From Oleomonas cavernae (GTDB lineage: Bacteria; Pseudomonadota; Alphaproteobacteria; Zavarziniales; Zavarziniaceae), in NCBI RefSeq assembly GCF_003590945.1, contig NZ_QYUK01000011.1, positions 1,702,001 through 1,766,000 of the forward strand: 64,000 nt of DNA. The letters run 5' to 3'. Both the position numbers and the translations under genes were made by a program. This document shows, in pieces, positions 1 through 7,205 of this stretch. Position 1 is the first letter of the stretch. Each line of letters begins with the position of its first letter. The notes beneath the pieces are model-generated. The model searched no databases. It had not been told where the DNA came from and was given only the letters and a program-made list of their open reading frames with translations.

Positions 1-597
1 TCGCCGGCATCGGCGATCGCCTTGGAATAGGCTTCCGGCGTCCGGCACTGGCTGCCGACGTGGAAGCTGATCGCCGGGATATAGCCGCGGCGGGCGACAT
101 CCTGGAGCAGGCGCACCGCCTCGTCCTTGGTCGCGCCGAATTTCAGCGACAGGTCGAAGGCGGCATAGCCGGACGCCGTCTGCAGGCGCACCTGGATCAC
201 GTCGGGGTGCTTGCCCACCTCCTCCTCGATTTTGTCCAACTCGTCGACGGAATCGACCACCCAGGCCTCCAGGCCATAGATCTTGTCGGCCGCCTCGATC
301 GCCGCGGCCCTTGACCGGGTGGTTGAAATAGCATTGGGCGTCGGGCAGCAGTTCCTGGACCTGGGCGATCTCGACCAGCGACGCCGTGTCGTAGTGGCGG
401 ATGCCGGCCTTCCACAGGGAGGTCAAAACCAGCGGATGGGGATTGCATTTCACCGCATAGAGCACCCGGCCGGGAAAGCCTTTGAGGAAGGTCTCGGCAC
501 TGCGTTCCAGGCGATCAGGATGGACGCACAGCACTGGGTAGCTGGGGTCGAGCACGTCGACGACCTGATCGACCGTCGAAAATCGCCTGTATTTCAT
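1..597 (-). CDS. Type III PLP-dependent decarboxylase (ornithine/lysine/diaminopimelate type), 5' part, with frame break
   Basis: The N-terminal half of a group IV (alanine-racemase-fold) decarboxylase; the rest lies beyond the window edge. The PLP lysine is in AVKCNPH (Lys50), followed by the HYDTASLVEI and CYFNHPVKGR segments and later HVGSQCRTPEAYSKAI, all typical of bacterial ornithine/lysine decarboxylases of this fold (polyamine synthesis, cytosol). The frame changes near 303-312: the protein runs to KGR, then resumes as AIEAADKIYGLEAW in another frame. The junction lacks two bases (or carries one extra) compared with an open frame. I take this as a sequence error, not a pseudogene, because both sides are fully conserved. 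Start ATG at 597. It is divergent from the SDR gene at 735. Substrate (ornithine versus lysine or another amino acid) cannot be told from this part. Confidence 0.85.
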   Translation of the reverse strand, partial: MKYRRFSTVDQVVDVLDPSYPVLCVHPDRLERSAETFLKGFPGRVLYAVKCNPHPLVLTSLWKAGIRHYDTASLVEIAQVQELLPDAQCYFNHPVKGRGDRGGRQDLWPGGLGGRFRRRVGQNRGGGGQAPRRDPGAPADGVRLCRLRPVAEIRRDQGRGGAPAPGCRPPRLYPGDQLPRRQPVPDAGSLFQGDRRCRR

Positions 598-734
598 GCC
601 GCCCTCCGGGGTGCCGCTCGAATCGCCTGACCCAGCATGATGGCCTTGCCCCGTGTCGGGAAGATGTCGTCCCCCACAAACGGACGATCCGCCGTGCCGC
701 CGCCCGCGCCATGGTGCCGTGGGAGGACTTAGAA

Positions 735-1628
735 ATGCCATGGACACCCGCCGACATGCCCGACCTCAACGGCAAGGTCGCCCTCGTCACCGGCGCCAAC
801 CGGGGCCTGGGCTTCGAGACCGCCAAGGCGCTGGCCGGCCGGGGGGCCCGGGTGATCATCGTCTGCCGCGACCTGATCCTGGGCTCGGAGGCCGCCGCCA
901 GGATGGGCGGCAAGGTCGAGGTCGTGACCATCGCCCTCGACGACCTCGCCTCGATCGAGGCGGGCGCCGCCGAGATCGCCCGCCGGACCGATCACCTGGA
1001 TATCGTGGTCAACAATGCCGGCCTGTTCGGCGTCGATTTCACCAAGACCAAGCAGGGATTCGAATATCACTTCGGCACCAACCACCTGGGCCATTTTGCC
1101 TTGACCCTCAAGCTGTGGCCCCTGCTGGCAACGGCGCGGGTGGTGACGGTCACCAGCGCCATGTACCGCCGGGCCAAGATCGATTTCGATGACCTCGGAT
1201 GGCAAAAGCGGCCCTATTCCAAATGGCAGGCCTATGCCGATTCAAAGCTCGCCAACCTGCTGTTCGCCGAGGAATTGCAGCGCCGCTTCGACGCCGCCGG
1301 CTTCAAGGCCACCAGCGTGCTGGCCCACCCCGGCTATGCCGCGACCAACAGCCCGTTCGGCGGCCGCTCGATGAAACCCAATTTCGGTGAGGTGATCATG
1401 CTGATCCTGGGCAACCTGCTGATGGCGCAGAGCCCGGCCATGGGCGCCCAGCCCAGCCTGATGGCGGCAACCGACGCGCAAGCCCGTGGCGGCGATCTCT
1501 ATGGCCCGACCAGGATGGGCGGCATGCGCGGCGCGCCCGCCAAGGCCGACAAGAAGATCGCACCCGATCCAGCACTCGCCCTGCGCCTGTGGCAGGTCTC
1601 ATCCGGGCTGACCGGGGTTGCGGTCTGA
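735..1628 (+). CDS. SDR family oxidoreductase (retinol-dehydrogenase-like)
   Basis: A 297-residue short-chain dehydrogenase. The Rossmann cofactor motif TGANRGLGF lies near residue 20, NNAG near residue 95, and the catalytic set is the Ser of VTSAMYRR with YADSKLAN (Tyr-x3-Lys). The NHLGHFALT stretch places it with retinol-dehydrogenase/WW-domain-oxidoreductase-like SDRs, which reduce or oxidise a carbonyl/alcohol with NAD(P)(H). An ATG at 711 is also in frame, but it would put the ribosome-binding site (GGGAGG, 721-726) inside the gene; ATG 735 has that site 8 bases upstream and is preferred. The substrate is unknown and no pathway neighbour points to one. It converges on the Coq4-like gene across a palindromic repeat. 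Confidence 0.85.
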   Translation: MPWTPADMPDLNGKVALVTGANRGLGFETAKALAGRGARVIIVCRDLILGSEAAARMGGKVEVVTIALDDLASIEAGAAEIARRTDHLDIVVNNAGLFGVDFTKTKQGFEYHFGTNHLGHFALTLKLWPLLATARVVTVTSAMYRRAKIDFDDLGWQKRPYSKWQAYADSKLANLLFAEELQRRFDAAGFKATSVLAHPGYAATNSPFGGRSMKPNFGEVIMLILGNLLMAQSPAMGAQPSLMAATDAQARGGDLYGPTRMGGMRGAPAKADKKIAPDPALALRLWQVSSGLTGVAV

Positions 1629-1640
1629 GGCTGTCAGGCG

Positions 1641-1763
1641 CGTTGTGCGTCCTTCGAGACGCCACTCTTCGAGTGGCTCCTCAGGATGAGGAGAATCTTT
1701 ATGCCACAACAATTTTCCTCATCCTGAGGAGGCCCGAAGGGCCGTCTCGAAGGACGCACAACG
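1641..1763. repeat. Family A palindromic repeat, copy 1
   Basis: A long near-perfect inverted repeat. The outer arms are 1641-1660 and 1744-1763 (core GTGCGTCCTTCGAGAC and its complement). An inner pair CTCAGGATGAGG / CCTCATCCTGAG flanks a short AT-richer centre. The same 115-bp core recurs at 11006, 18869 and 27202. It fills the gap between two convergent genes. No transposase is nearby; it is a non-coding palindromic element (REP/MITE-like). Confidence 0.9.
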
Positions 1764-1782
1764 TCTCTGCCAGGTGCGGCGC

Positions 1783-2742
1783 CTATTCCGGGGCGAGGCC
1801 GATGCGTGCGCGCACCTCGTCGATGGGCAGGGCGACCAGGGGCCAGAAATCCCAATTGTCCGACAGGTCGGTAGTCATCGCGCCACCGCGTTCGATAGCG
1901 CGAAAGAAACGCGGGGCGAGGCCCGGCTCGGCCATGATGCTCTTCACGGTGGGCTGTTTCACCGGGGTCACGTTGAGCCCCGCGCCGAAGGTCAGTTGCG
2001 CGAAGAGAATGACGTAGAACGGGTTCTGCCGGCGGAAGCCGGCCATGAGGGCGGCGACCAGCGTCTCCTCCGCCGGCGTGACGCCGTAGCCGCCCAGCAC
2101 ATGGGAGAAATCGTGATAGACGCCCGCCAGGGGAAAGCCGAATTTCTCGCCGGGAAAACCAAAGCTGTTGTCGCGGTAGTGGCGGAAGAAACGGCCGCCC
2201 AGCGACTCCGCATCCAGGTCGGCGAAAGCGGTGAAGCGCGCCGCGAGCGCCGGATCCTCGTGCAGGCCACGCAGGCCCAGGACCGCTTCGGCCACGCCGC
2301 GGATGCCGCCATGGTGCAGGTACTGGTCCTTCAGCAGCCCGCCGATATGGGAATGGCGCAGGAAGTCGAGGCGGAACAGCAGCATGTGATGTTCCATCAT
2401 CTTCTGCATGGTGCGCAGCGCCGGCAGGTCGACCTGCAACGCCTTGGCGAATTCGGTGATCCGGCCCCAGGCGGCAGGCGAAGCCGGCCCGTCGGCCAGG
2501 CTCACCACGATCATGCCCTGGACCAGTTGCTGTGCCACGGGGGCCGACAGGCCCGCCGCCAGTTCGGCCGGCGCTATCGGCTCGAGTTCGTCGAGCGGGA
2601 CGTGGAGATCGAGCAGGAAATCCTGGGCGGCCGCGATCATGGCGCCTGCCGCAGGCCCGATCTCGCCATCCGCCTGTGCCACCATACGCATCGCACGCAG
2701 GCCCAGGAGCGCTTCCTCGGGGCCTGGATGAATAAGCTGCAT
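1783..2742 (-). CDS. Coq4-like protein with TerB-like N-terminal region
   Basis: 319 residues. The C-terminal half carries H210-D211-x2-H214-x11-E226, which is exactly the HDxxH-x11-E metal motif of Coq4, the ubiquinone-pathway protein that acts on C1 of the benzoquinone head group. Flanking GVYHDFSHVLGGYG and NPFYVILFAQ segments fit that family. Residues about 12-60 (MVAQADGEIGP and following) resemble the TerB/tellurite-resistance helical fold, which is not part of classic Coq4. ATG 2742 is preceded by a good GGAGGG site (2750-2755). No ubiquinone gene is adjacent, so a role in quinone or other lipid-borne chemistry is inference from the motif alone. Confidence 0.65.
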   Translation of the reverse strand: MQLIHPGPEEALLGLRAMRMVAQADGEIGPAAGAMIAAAQDFLLDLHVPLDELEPIAPAELAAGLSAPVAQQLVQGMIVVSLADGPASPAAWGRITEFAKALQVDLPALRTMQKMMEHHMLLFRLDFLRHSHIGGLLKDQYLHHGGIRGVAEAVLGLRGLHEDPALAARFTAFADLDAESLGGRFFRHYRDNSFGFPGEKFGFPLAGVYHDFSHVLGGYGVTPAEETLVAALMAGFRRQNPFYVILFAQLTFGAGLNVTPVKQPTVKSIMAEPGLAPRFFRAIERGGAMTTDLSDNWDFWPLVALPIDEVRARIGLAPE

Positions 2743-3078
2743 CGAACATCCCTCCGGCGCATGGGCCGGGGCGAATCATGCACGTGGGCCTTTGCAGGCG
2801 CAACGCGTCGGGGAAGTTGAAGCGGGCGGGCGCGACCTTGCCTGATTCAGGTAGGGCGGACCATAACCAGAAGGCTTCATCTGGCCCCCAACTCATGTTC
2901 AAGTCGGGACATGACAAGCCTTGCCCCGCCCCCTACCCCTGCCTGATGCCGACAACGGCATCATCACCGATGCCGGCGCGACCCGATTGAGCGACTATGG
3001 CATCGCTTAATGGGCCGGTCCCTACCCAGGACATAAGCTTCCAGCAAAGCAAACAAACGGCTACTCGGGCTGATCACC
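2743..3078. other. Intergenic region with partial copy of the ilvA start region
   Basis: 336 bp without a convincing gene. It holds the ribosome-binding site of the Coq4-like gene and, at 2875-2928, a second copy of the DNA that precedes and begins the threonine ammonia-lyase gene at 3482-3534. From the ATG at 2911 the copy reads 11 codons (MTSLAPPPTPA) and then stops. The remainder (2947-3078) shows no recognisable element. Confidence 0.6.
2875..2928 (+). repeat. Direct repeat, upstream copy (ilvA leader and start)
   Basis: 54 bp about 90 percent identical to 3482-3534, with one indel and a few substitutions. The copy includes an ATG (2911) followed by the same first six codons as the ilvA gene. 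The two copies are 607 bp apart and flank the small Zn-finger gene. Confidence 0.85.
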
Positions 3079-3447
3079 ATGTGTAACTGCGCAGAGTTGG
3101 AAGACATCGTTAATTGCGGCGATAACGAACAGGAAGAGTTCGTGCGTCCTCGCAAGCTTTTCCTTATGAGCGAAAAGCCTGATGCCCGCCTGTACTCATG
3201 TCCTGACTGCGGTTGCCACTGGCAAGTCGACCACATGATGAGAGGGCCGCAGGCCATAAAGGTGACAGACCCATCCCAATGGGAGGAATTCGACGACCGC
3301 CCACATAGATTGAAGTTCATGGAGCGCCTTCACGGAGGCCGGAGCGCGGATCAATGCCAGTGGTTGGGATGCACGAACCGCGCGCTCAATGGCATGGCGC
3401 TGTGTGTTATGCACGCCTATCCCGAGTGGGCGCCCGGTCGGCCCTGA
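3079..3447 (+). CDS. Small putative zinc-finger protein, unknown function
   Basis: A 122-residue protein that I do not recognise. It has a first Cys/His cluster SCPDCGCHWQVDH (about residues 40-52) and a second one reading CQWLGC...ALCVMH (C-x4-C-x10-C-x2-H, about residues 93-112), the spacing seen in small treble-clef-type zinc fingers. Base composition is lower in G+C than the neighbours and codon use is less biased (for example tgt, agt, aac/aat mixtures), suggesting acquisition. It sits exactly between the two copies of the ilvA leader repeat, so it may be transcribed from the upstream copy. Function is unknown; DNA or RNA binding is only a guess from the fingers. Confidence 0.55.
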   Translation: MCNCAELEDIVNCGDNEQEEFVRPRKLFLMSEKPDARLYSCPDCGCHWQVDHMMRGPQAIKVTDPSQWEEFDDRPHRLKFMERLHGGRSADQCQWLGCTNRALNGMALCVMHAYPEWAPGRP

Positions 3448-3481
3448 GCGCGGGAGCCGCCATCCCATTCGGCGTTAGCTA

Positions 3482-3534
3482 CTTCATCTGGCCCCAAGTC
3501 ATGCTCAAGTCGGGGCATGACAAGCCTTGCCCCG
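3482..3534 (+). repeat. Direct repeat, downstream copy (functional ilvA leader and start)
   Basis: The counterpart of 2875-2928; here the ATG at 3517 opens into the full threonine ammonia-lyase gene, so this is the functional copy of the 5' end. Confidence 0.85.
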
Positions 3535-4770
3535 ATCCCCGCCCCCCTGCCCGTCACCATCGACGACGTTCGCCAGGCCGCCGCCAACCTGCGCGGCCAG
3601 ATCGTCGAGACGCCCACCGCCTTCTCCCGGACGCTGAGCCAGGTCACCGGCGCCCGGGTACACCTGAAATTCGAGAACCAGCAGTTCACCGCTTCCTTCA
3701 AGGACCGCGGCGCCTGCTACAAACTGCAAAGCCTGAGCGAGGCCGAGCGTCGGGCCGGCGTCATCGCCGTGTCAGCCGGCAACCATGCCCAGGGCGTCGC
3801 CTATCACGCCGCGCGGCTGGGAATACCCGCCACCATCGTGATGCCCAGGAACACGCCCTTCGTGAAAGTGCGCCAGACCCGCGAGCACGGCGCCCGCGTG
3901 GTGCTGGAGGGCGAGATCCTGTCGGAATCCTTCGCCGCGGCCAAGCGCATTGGTGCTGCCGAAGGCCTGATGCTGATCCATCCCTTCGACGACACTCGCA
4001 TCATCGCCGGCCAGGGTACCGTGGCCCTCGAAATGCTGGCCGAATTTCCCGATCTCGACTGCCTGGTGGTGCCGATCGGCGGCGGCGGCCTGATCGCCGG
4101 CGTCGCCATCGCCGCCAAGGCGCACAACCCGGGCATCGAGATCATCGGCGTCGAAACCGCGCTGTACCCGTCGATGTATCATGCGATGCGGGGCGAGCCG
4201 GCCCAATGCGGCGGCGCCACCATTGCCGAGGGCATCGCGGTCAAGGATGCCGGGCAGATCACCCTGGCGATCTGCCGCGAACTGGTGGCCGAGATCATGC
4301 TGGTCTCCGATGCCGACCTGGAGCGGGCGATCGGCCTCCTCCTGGCGATCGAGAAGACCGTGGTCGAAGGTGCGGGCGCCGCCGGCCTGGCCGCCCTGCT
4401 CGCCAATCCGCAGCGTTTTTCGGGCAAGCGCGTCGGCCTGGTGCTGACCGGCGGCAATATCGACCCGCGCCTGCTGGGCGAGGTGATCCGCCGCAACCTG
4501 GTGCGCGAGGGCCGCATCGCCGGCCTGCGCGTGATGATCTCCGACAGCCCCGGCACGCTCGCCAAGATCGCCAGCCTGATCGGCGAAGGCGGTGGCAATA
4601 TCCTGGAAGTCTCGCACCAGCGCCTGTTCCTCGACGTGCCGGTGAAGAACGCCGACCTCGACCTGGTGGTGGAAACCCGCGACGCCGCCCACCTGGACGA
4701 AATCATCGCCAGCATCACCACCGCCGGCTATCCGGTGCGCCGGCTGCGCTCGACCGATGCGGCAGGGTAA
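3517..4770 (+). CDS. ilvA: Threonine ammonia-lyase (threonine dehydratase) with C-terminal ACT domain
   Basis: 417 residues. It converts L-threonine to 2-oxobutanoate and ammonia with PLP (first step to isoleucine, or threonine catabolism). PLP lysine is Lys62 in ASFKDRGA; SAGNHAQG (about 86-93) and GGGGL (188-192) bind the cofactor phosphate. Residues about 333-405 form one ACT domain (LRVMISDSPGTLAKIASLI), the single-ACT layout of the shorter ilvA/tdcB-like enzymes rather than the two-ACT-like biosynthetic E. coli form. The gene stands alone; no ilv neighbours are present. The 5' end is duplicated upstream around the small Zn-finger gene. It converges on an unknown gene 18 bp away. Confidence 0.93.
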   Translation: MTSLAPIPAPLPVTIDDVRQAAANLRGQIVETPTAFSRTLSQVTGARVHLKFENQQFTASFKDRGACYKLQSLSEAERRAGVIAVSAGNHAQGVAYHAARLGIPATIVMPRNTPFVKVRQTREHGARVVLEGEILSESFAAAKRIGAAEGLMLIHPFDDTRIIAGQGTVALEMLAEFPDLDCLVVPIGGGGLIAGVAIAAKAHNPGIEIIGVETALYPSMYHAMRGEPAQCGGATIAEGIAVKDAGQITLAICRELVAEIMLVSDADLERAIGLLLAIEKTVVEGAGAAGLAALLANPQRFSGKRVGLVLTGGNIDPRLLGEVIRRNLVREGRIAGLRVMISDSPGTLAKIASLIGEGGGNILEVSHQRLFLDVPVKNADLDLVVETRDAAHLDEIIASITTAGYPVRRLRSTDAAG

Positions 4771-4788
4771 AATGTGTGTGCACCGCCC

Positions 4789-5124
4789 TCAGCGAATACC
4801 TGTCGACGACCATCCCCTTGCAGATGCCCACTTCTTGTAGATGCGGTACATCTCTGCCCTGTTCACCCCGGTCAATTGCATCGCCTCAGCATCGCTAATG
4901 CCCACGCCGTGGAGCAGATCGTTCAATGTGTTGTTGATTGCAACACACGCACAACCGTCATCGTCTCTGTCGTCGACATTTGGCCATTGACTCAGCAGCC
5001 CTCGCATTTCGTCTTCAGAAACGCCGAGGCGTGTGTCGAAGTCAAAATCGAAATATTTGAAAGCGCCTTCCATCGTGCGACGGACGACTTCCTGTTCGCT
5101 GTGTGTGAGGACGTTTAAAGACAT
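4789..5124 (-). CDS. Hypothetical protein, 111 aa
   Basis: I do not recognise this protein. Starting at ATG 5124 it reads MSLNVLTHSEQEVVRRTMEG and ends in a helical segment containing VNRAEMYRIYKKWASARGW. It is acidic in the middle (NVDDRDDDGCAC). A longer in-frame ORF reaches back to 5244, but those extra codons are the translation of a palindromic repeat (5163-5247), so they are not taken as coding. It lies in a less G+C-rich accessory patch with the next unknown gene. Confidence 0.5.
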   Translation of the reverse strand: MSLNVLTHSEQEVVRRTMEGAFKYFDFDFDTRLGVSEDEMRGLLSQWPNVDDRDDDGCACVAINNTLNDLLHGVGISDAEAMQLTGVNRAEMYRIYKKWASARGWSSTGIR

Positions 5125-5345
5125 CTGGGAGACTGTTTCAAAAGTTGTGCCTTGCGGAGACGCATTGCGTCCTTCGACAAGCTCAGGATGAGGGGAATCT
5201 TTGTGGCAAAAAGACTTGTCCTCATGGTGAGCCTGTCGAACCACGCAACTCGTTTGCCCGTGTCACCCAACGAGAGGCGTCTAATCTTGCCATTCTTGAT
5301 CGCCACCTGCGCTTCGCCAAGAGGGAATTGCCATCCTGCGGACAT
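5115..5345 (-). CDS. Doubtful small ORF ending inside a repeat
   Basis: A 76-codon ORF whose ATG (5345) lies 7 bases beyond the stop of the 138-aa gene, in the same direction. The first about 35 residues (MSAGWQFPLGEAQVAIKNGK...) look protein-like. The second half is the translated palindrome (IPLILSLSKDAMR) and it overlaps the 5' end of the 111-aa gene. It may be a once-longer gene cut by the repeat, or chance. Confidence 0.2.
   Translation of the reverse strand: MSAGWQFPLGEAQVAIKNGKIRRLSLGDTGKRVAWFDRLTMRTSLFATKIPLILSLSKDAMRLRKAQLLKQSPRCL
5163..5247. repeat. Palindromic repeat, diverged relative of family A
   Basis: Inverted repeat with arms TGCGTCCTTCGACAAGCTCA and, at the other end, GTGAGCCTGTCGAACCACGCA. 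It shares the CAGGATGAGG...CCTCAT core and the AATCTTTGTGGCAAAAAGACTT centre with family A. It is shorter and less perfect than the 115-bp copies. It separates two unknown genes. Confidence 0.75.
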
Positions 5346-5351
5346 TGCCGA

Positions 5352-5768
5352 TCACCCGCGAGACACTTCGGCGGCCCGCATCAACATGCCGGCGACCGCC
5401 AACGCCTCTGCGTTGGAAAGCTCGATGTGGACGCCCAGGGGCTTCCTGATTTTCAGGCAGATGGCACTATCCAACCAGACATCGACCCGGCCGTCGGCCG
5501 CCTCATAGGTCCAAAGGGATTGGCCTGTTGCGCCAATAGTAGCCTTCGCCTTGGTCTGAGCCCCAAGACCAACATCGCCCTCTCCCGGTCGGGTAGCCAG
5601 CCGCAGCAGTATTTCAGCCAGTTCGACGATCGCTTCCTCGCCCAAATCGGTTGGGTCGTCGAAGGGATTCAACGATTTCAGGCAGATGGCGCCGGTCGGC
5701 TCCCGCCAGACCTCAATGTCCCCTTCCCCTGCCAAAATTCGCTGGTCGTCTGTCATTGCACCTTCCAT
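5352..5768 (-). CDS. Hypothetical protein, 138 aa
   Basis: I do not recognise this protein. It contains two similar segments, WREPTGAICLKSLNPFDDP (about residues 21-39) and VWLDSAICLKIRKPLGVHIEL (about 97-117). Each is followed by a helix of the type AIVELAEILLRLA or AEALAVAGMLMRAA, so it may consist of two related halves. No signal peptide or membrane segment. ATG 5768 has GGAGG ten bases upstream; ATG 5756 (MTDDQR...) with GGAAGG four bases upstream is an alternative start. The gene is in an accessory patch. Confidence 0.55.
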   Translation of the reverse strand: MEGAMTDDQRILAGEGDIEVWREPTGAICLKSLNPFDDPTDLGEEAIVELAEILLRLATRPGEGDVGLGAQTKAKATIGATGQSLWTYEAADGRVDVWLDSAICLKIRKPLGVHIELSNAEALAVAGMLMRAAEVSRG

Positions 5769-5946
5769 GGCGATAAAGCCTCCGGTCGTATGGCAGGATG
5801 ACCGCCGACTTGATCTCGCGCAATGCGGGGCGGTGCCGGCGAGACAAAGTTGGCCAGGAACAGGTCCGCGGCCTGAATCAAGCGACTTCGACCCCCGGCG
5901 GCGCTAATCTGCTCCAAGCGGCTCGCTCGGCCCCGGAAAACGCGCG

Positions 5947-6885
5947 ATGGAATTCAAGGATTACTACAAGGCCCTGGGGGTCGCGCGGGAGGCGCCGCTC
6001 GACGAGATCAAGCGGGCTTACCGCAAGCTGGCGCGGCAGTATCACCCCGACCTGAACAAGGAGCCTGGTGCCGAGGCCCGTTTCAAGGAAATCGGCGAGG
6101 CCTATGAGGCGCTGAAGGATCCCGAGAAACGGGCGGCCTATGACTCGCTCGGGCAGGGCTTCGACGCCGGGCAGGAATTCCAGCCGCCACCCGGCTGGGA
6201 TACGGGCTTCGAGCATGCGGGTGCGGGATCGCCATTCGACGCGCCCGACTTCAGCGAATTCTTCGAGACCCTGTTCGGCCGCGGCCATCGCCAATCCGCC
6301 GGGCGCGGCACGTTCCAGGCCCGGGGCGAGGACCATCACGCCAAGGTGCAGATCGAGCTCGAGGACGCCTACCAGGGTGCCGCGCGGACGATCTCGCTGC
6401 GGGCGGCGGAACTGGGCGAGGATGGCCGGGCGCATCTGCGCGAGCGCAGCCTGAACGTCCAGATCCCCAAGGGCGTGCGGCCGGGCCAGCATATCCGCCT
6501 GAACGGCCAGGGTGGTCCGGGCCTTGGCGGCGGGCCGGCGGGCGACCTTTACCTCGAGGTCGAGTTCAAGGCCCACCCGCTCTACCGGGTCGAGGACAGG
6601 GATGTCTATTTCGACCTGCCGGTGACGCCGTGGGAGGCGGCGCTGGGCGCCAAGGTCAAGGCGCCCACGCCGGCCGGACCGGTCACCCTGACCATCGCCG
6701 CCGGCTCGCAGGCCGGCACCAAGCTGCGCCTGAAGGGCCGCGGCCTGCCCGGCACCCCGCCGGGCGATCTCTATGCCGTGCTGCAGATCGCCCTGCCGCC
6801 GGCCGCCAGCGAGGAAGCCCAGAGGCTGTACAGCGAGATGGCTGCGACGCTGGCGTTCAATCCCCGGACCAGGCTGGGAGTGTGA
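5947..6885 (+). CDS. cbpA: DnaJ-class curved-DNA-binding protein / co-chaperone CbpA
   Basis: 312 residues. N-terminal J domain with HPD at residues 33-35 in RQYHPDLNKEP, a G/F-type linker (about 65-115), then two DnaJ C-terminal substrate-binding domains (VQIPKGVRPGQHIRLNGQG; DLPVTPWEAALGAKVKAPT) and no zinc-finger region. That layout is CbpA, a DnaK co-chaperone and nucleoid-associated protein. The next gene, 2 bp downstream, is its modulator CbpM, which confirms the call. Confidence 0.93.
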   Translation: MEFKDYYKALGVAREAPLDEIKRAYRKLARQYHPDLNKEPGAEARFKEIGEAYEALKDPEKRAAYDSLGQGFDAGQEFQPPPGWDTGFEHAGAGSPFDAPDFSEFFETLFGRGHRQSAGRGTFQARGEDHHAKVQIELEDAYQGAARTISLRAAELGEDGRAHLRERSLNVQIPKGVRPGQHIRLNGQGGPGLGGGPAGDLYLEVEFKAHPLYRVEDRDVYFDLPVTPWEAALGAKVKAPTPAGPVTLTIAAGSQAGTKLRLKGRGLPGTPPGDLYAVLQIALPPAASEEAQRLYSEMAATLAFNPRTRLGV

Positions 6886-6887
6886 TC

Positions 6888-7205
6888 ATGGCAGAGCAAC
6901 CCGGTTACATCCTGAGCGGCACGATCATCGACGAGCAGGTCGAGCTGAGCCTCGACGAGGTCTCGACCTTCTGCGCGGTGCGGCGGGAGGAAATCGTCAT
7001 CCTGGTCGAGGAAGGCGTGCTGGAACCCGTGGGGGCGCAGGCCGACGACTGGCGCTTCGGCGGCGACAGCCTGCGGCGCGCGACCAAGGCGCTGCGCCTG
7101 CAACGGGACCTTGAAATCAGCCCCGGCGCCCTGGCCCTGATCCTGGACCTGATGGACGAAAACGACCGGCTGCGGGCGCAACTGGCCCTGCTGCGTCATC
7201 GCTGA
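6888..7205 (+). CDS. cbpM: Chaperone modulator CbpM
   Basis: 105 residues, immediately after cbpA. A MerR-like helix-turn-helix type of fold with SLDEVSTFCAVRREEIVILVEEGVLEP in the first half and a C-terminal coiled helix (ALILDLMDENDRLRAQLALL). CbpM binds the J domain of CbpA and blocks its co-chaperone and DNA-binding activity. ATG 6888 follows the cbpA stop by two bases, so translation is probably coupled. The 3' end overlaps the convergent DUF2272 gene by 10 bp. Confidence 0.88.
   Translation: MAEQPGYILSGTIIDEQVELSLDEVSTFCAVRREEIVILVEEGVLEPVGAQADDWRFGGDSLRRATKALRLQRDLEISPGALALILDLMDENDRLRAQLALLRHR

Noticed and set aside
1-597. Calling the PLP decarboxylase a pseudogene
   Set aside because: Both sides of the frame break are fully conserved and twelve similar breaks occur in the window, including in valS.
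5115-5345. A confident gene at 5115-5345
   Set aside because: Half of it is translated repeat and it overlaps the 111-aa gene; it is listed only with low confidence.
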